From NCBI GenBank assembly GCA_023428515.1, contig JAEYXI010000127.1, forward strand, positions 1-5,569: DNA of 5,569 nt, given 5' to 3'. Source of the DNA: Pseudomonadota bacterium (lineage in GTDB: Bacteria; Pseudomonadota; Alphaproteobacteria; Rhizobiales; Rhizobiaceae). Of the stretch, positions 4,846-5,569 are shown piece after piece. The notes beneath the pieces were generated by a model. It was not told where the DNA came from, ran no database searches, and saw nothing but the letters and a program-made list of their open reading frames with translations. The position numbers were made by a program, and so were the translations under genes. Position 1 is the stretch's first letter, and every line of letters begins with the position of its first letter.

Positions 4846-5569
4846 ATGGCCAAGATATCCCGGACTTCCGGCGACGGCGTCTTCGCGGTCCTTCCGCTGC
4901 GCGACATCGTGGTTTTTCCGCACATGATCGTCCCGCTCTTCGTTGGGCGCGAGAAGTCGATCAAGGCGCTGGAAGAGGTGATGGGCGCCGAAATGCAGAT
5001 CATGCTTGCGACCCAGATGAACGCCGCGGAGGACGATCCGGCGGCGGATGGCATCTATGACGTCGGCACGCTCGCCAACGTGCTGCAGCTCCTGAAGCTG
5101 CCCGACGGCACCGTGAAGGTGCTTGTCGAGGGCACGGCGCGCGCCAGGATCGATTCCTTCACCGACCGCGAGGACTTCCACGAGGCTCGCGCTACGGTTC
5201 TGAAGGAGCCGGAGGAGGAAGAGATCGAGATTGAGGCGCTTGCCCGCTCGGTGGTTTCCGACTTCGAGAACTACGTCAAGCTGAACAAGAAGATTTCGCC
5301 CGAGGTGGTCGGCGCGGCCAGCCAGATCGACGATTATTCCAAGCTCGCCGACACGGTCGCCTCGCATCTCGCGATCAAGATCCCCGAGAAGCAGGAGATG
5401 CTGGGCACGCTTTCCGTCAAGGAACGGCTCGAGAAGGCGATGGGCTTCATGGAAGCCGAAATCTCCGTTCTTCAGGTAGAGAAGCGCATCCGCTCGCGTG
5501 TAAAGCGCCAGATGGAGAAGACCCAGCGCGAGTACTACCTCAACGAGCAGATGAAGGCGATCCAGAAGG
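4846..5569 (+). CDS. lon: ATP-dependent protease Lon (N-terminal part, runs off window)
   Basis: The first 241 codons of Lon, a cytoplasmic homohexameric AAA+ serine protease for damaged proteins and short-lived regulators, including many antitoxins. Visible are the N-terminal substrate-binding (LAN) domain, opening FAVLPLRDIVVFPHMIVPLFVGRE (around 13-36), with YDVGTLANVLQLLKLPDGTVKVLVEG (around 71-96), an acidic stretch EPEEEEIEIE (121-130), and the long helix leading to KRQMEKTQREYYLNEQMKAI (220-239), a hallmark just before the AAA+ module. The ATPase and Ser-Lys protease domains lie beyond 5569; family members are about 800 residues. TAG at 4831-4833 rules out upstream starts, and AAAGG (4834-4838) sits seven bases before the ATG. 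No frame disruption is seen. Confidence 0.97.
   Translation, partial: MAKISRTSGDGVFAVLPLRDIVVFPHMIVPLFVGREKSIKALEEVMGAEMQIMLATQMNAAEDDPAADGIYDVGTLANVLQLLKLPDGTVKVLVEGTARARIDSFTDREDFHEARATVLKEPEEEEIEIEALARSVVSDFENYVKLNKKISPEVVGAASQIDDYSKLADTVASHLAIKIPEKQEMLGTLSVKERLEKAMGFMEAEISVLQVEKRIRSRVKRQMEKTQREYYLNEQMKAIQK

Overview
The window is GC-rich DNA from an alphaproteobacterium, most likely a Rhizobiales member close to Mesorhizobium/Phyllobacteriaceae. This rests on the clpP, clpX, lon gene order, the rhizobial-type promoter elements (CTTG..C and CTATCT) and the protein sequences; it is recognition by eye, not a database match.

Layout from left to right: (1) 1-107, a coding-like remnant on the plus strand with an in-frame amber codon. 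(2) 108-273, a clpP promoter packed with dyad-symmetric elements. (3) 274-906, clpP, the serine peptidase core of the Clp protease, followed by a hairpin-plus-T-tract terminator. (4) 907-1202, an intergenic region carrying a second hairpin and a likely clpX promoter. (5) 1203-2480, clpX, the AAA+ unfoldase partner of ClpP, ending in a strong intrinsic terminator at 2504-2530. (6) 2538-3148 on the minus strand, a two-gene toxin-antitoxin module with toxin first: a RelE/HigB superfamily (Gp49-like) toxin overlapping an XRE-type antitoxin by 4 bases. Its own promoter and a near-perfect operator palindrome lie at 3155-3184. (7) 3193-4491 on the minus strand, a Tat-type exported DUF1513 beta-propeller protein. 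(8) 4492-4845, a long divergent intergenic region with several hairpins. (9) 4846-5569, the first 241 codons of lon, running off the window.

The plus-strand genes are the cell's main regulated ATP-dependent proteolysis set (ClpP peptidase, ClpX unfoldase, Lon protease), each apparently with its own promoter. Between clpX and lon sits a minus-strand block, DUF1513 then toxin then antitoxin, that looks like an insertion into a usually compact neighbourhood. The toxin-antitoxin part is visibly less GC-rich than its neighbours. The proteases flanking the module are the ones that normally degrade type II antitoxins, and the antitoxin here ends in Ala-Ala, a ClpX-type C-terminal signal.

The most interesting non-coding signals are a shared AAGGCGG...CCGC motif upstream of all three protease genes, tandem dyads over the clpP promoter, a promoter geometry predicting a leaderless GTG-start toxin mRNA, and a 9-bp inverted repeat with competing pairings directly before the lon ribosome binding site.
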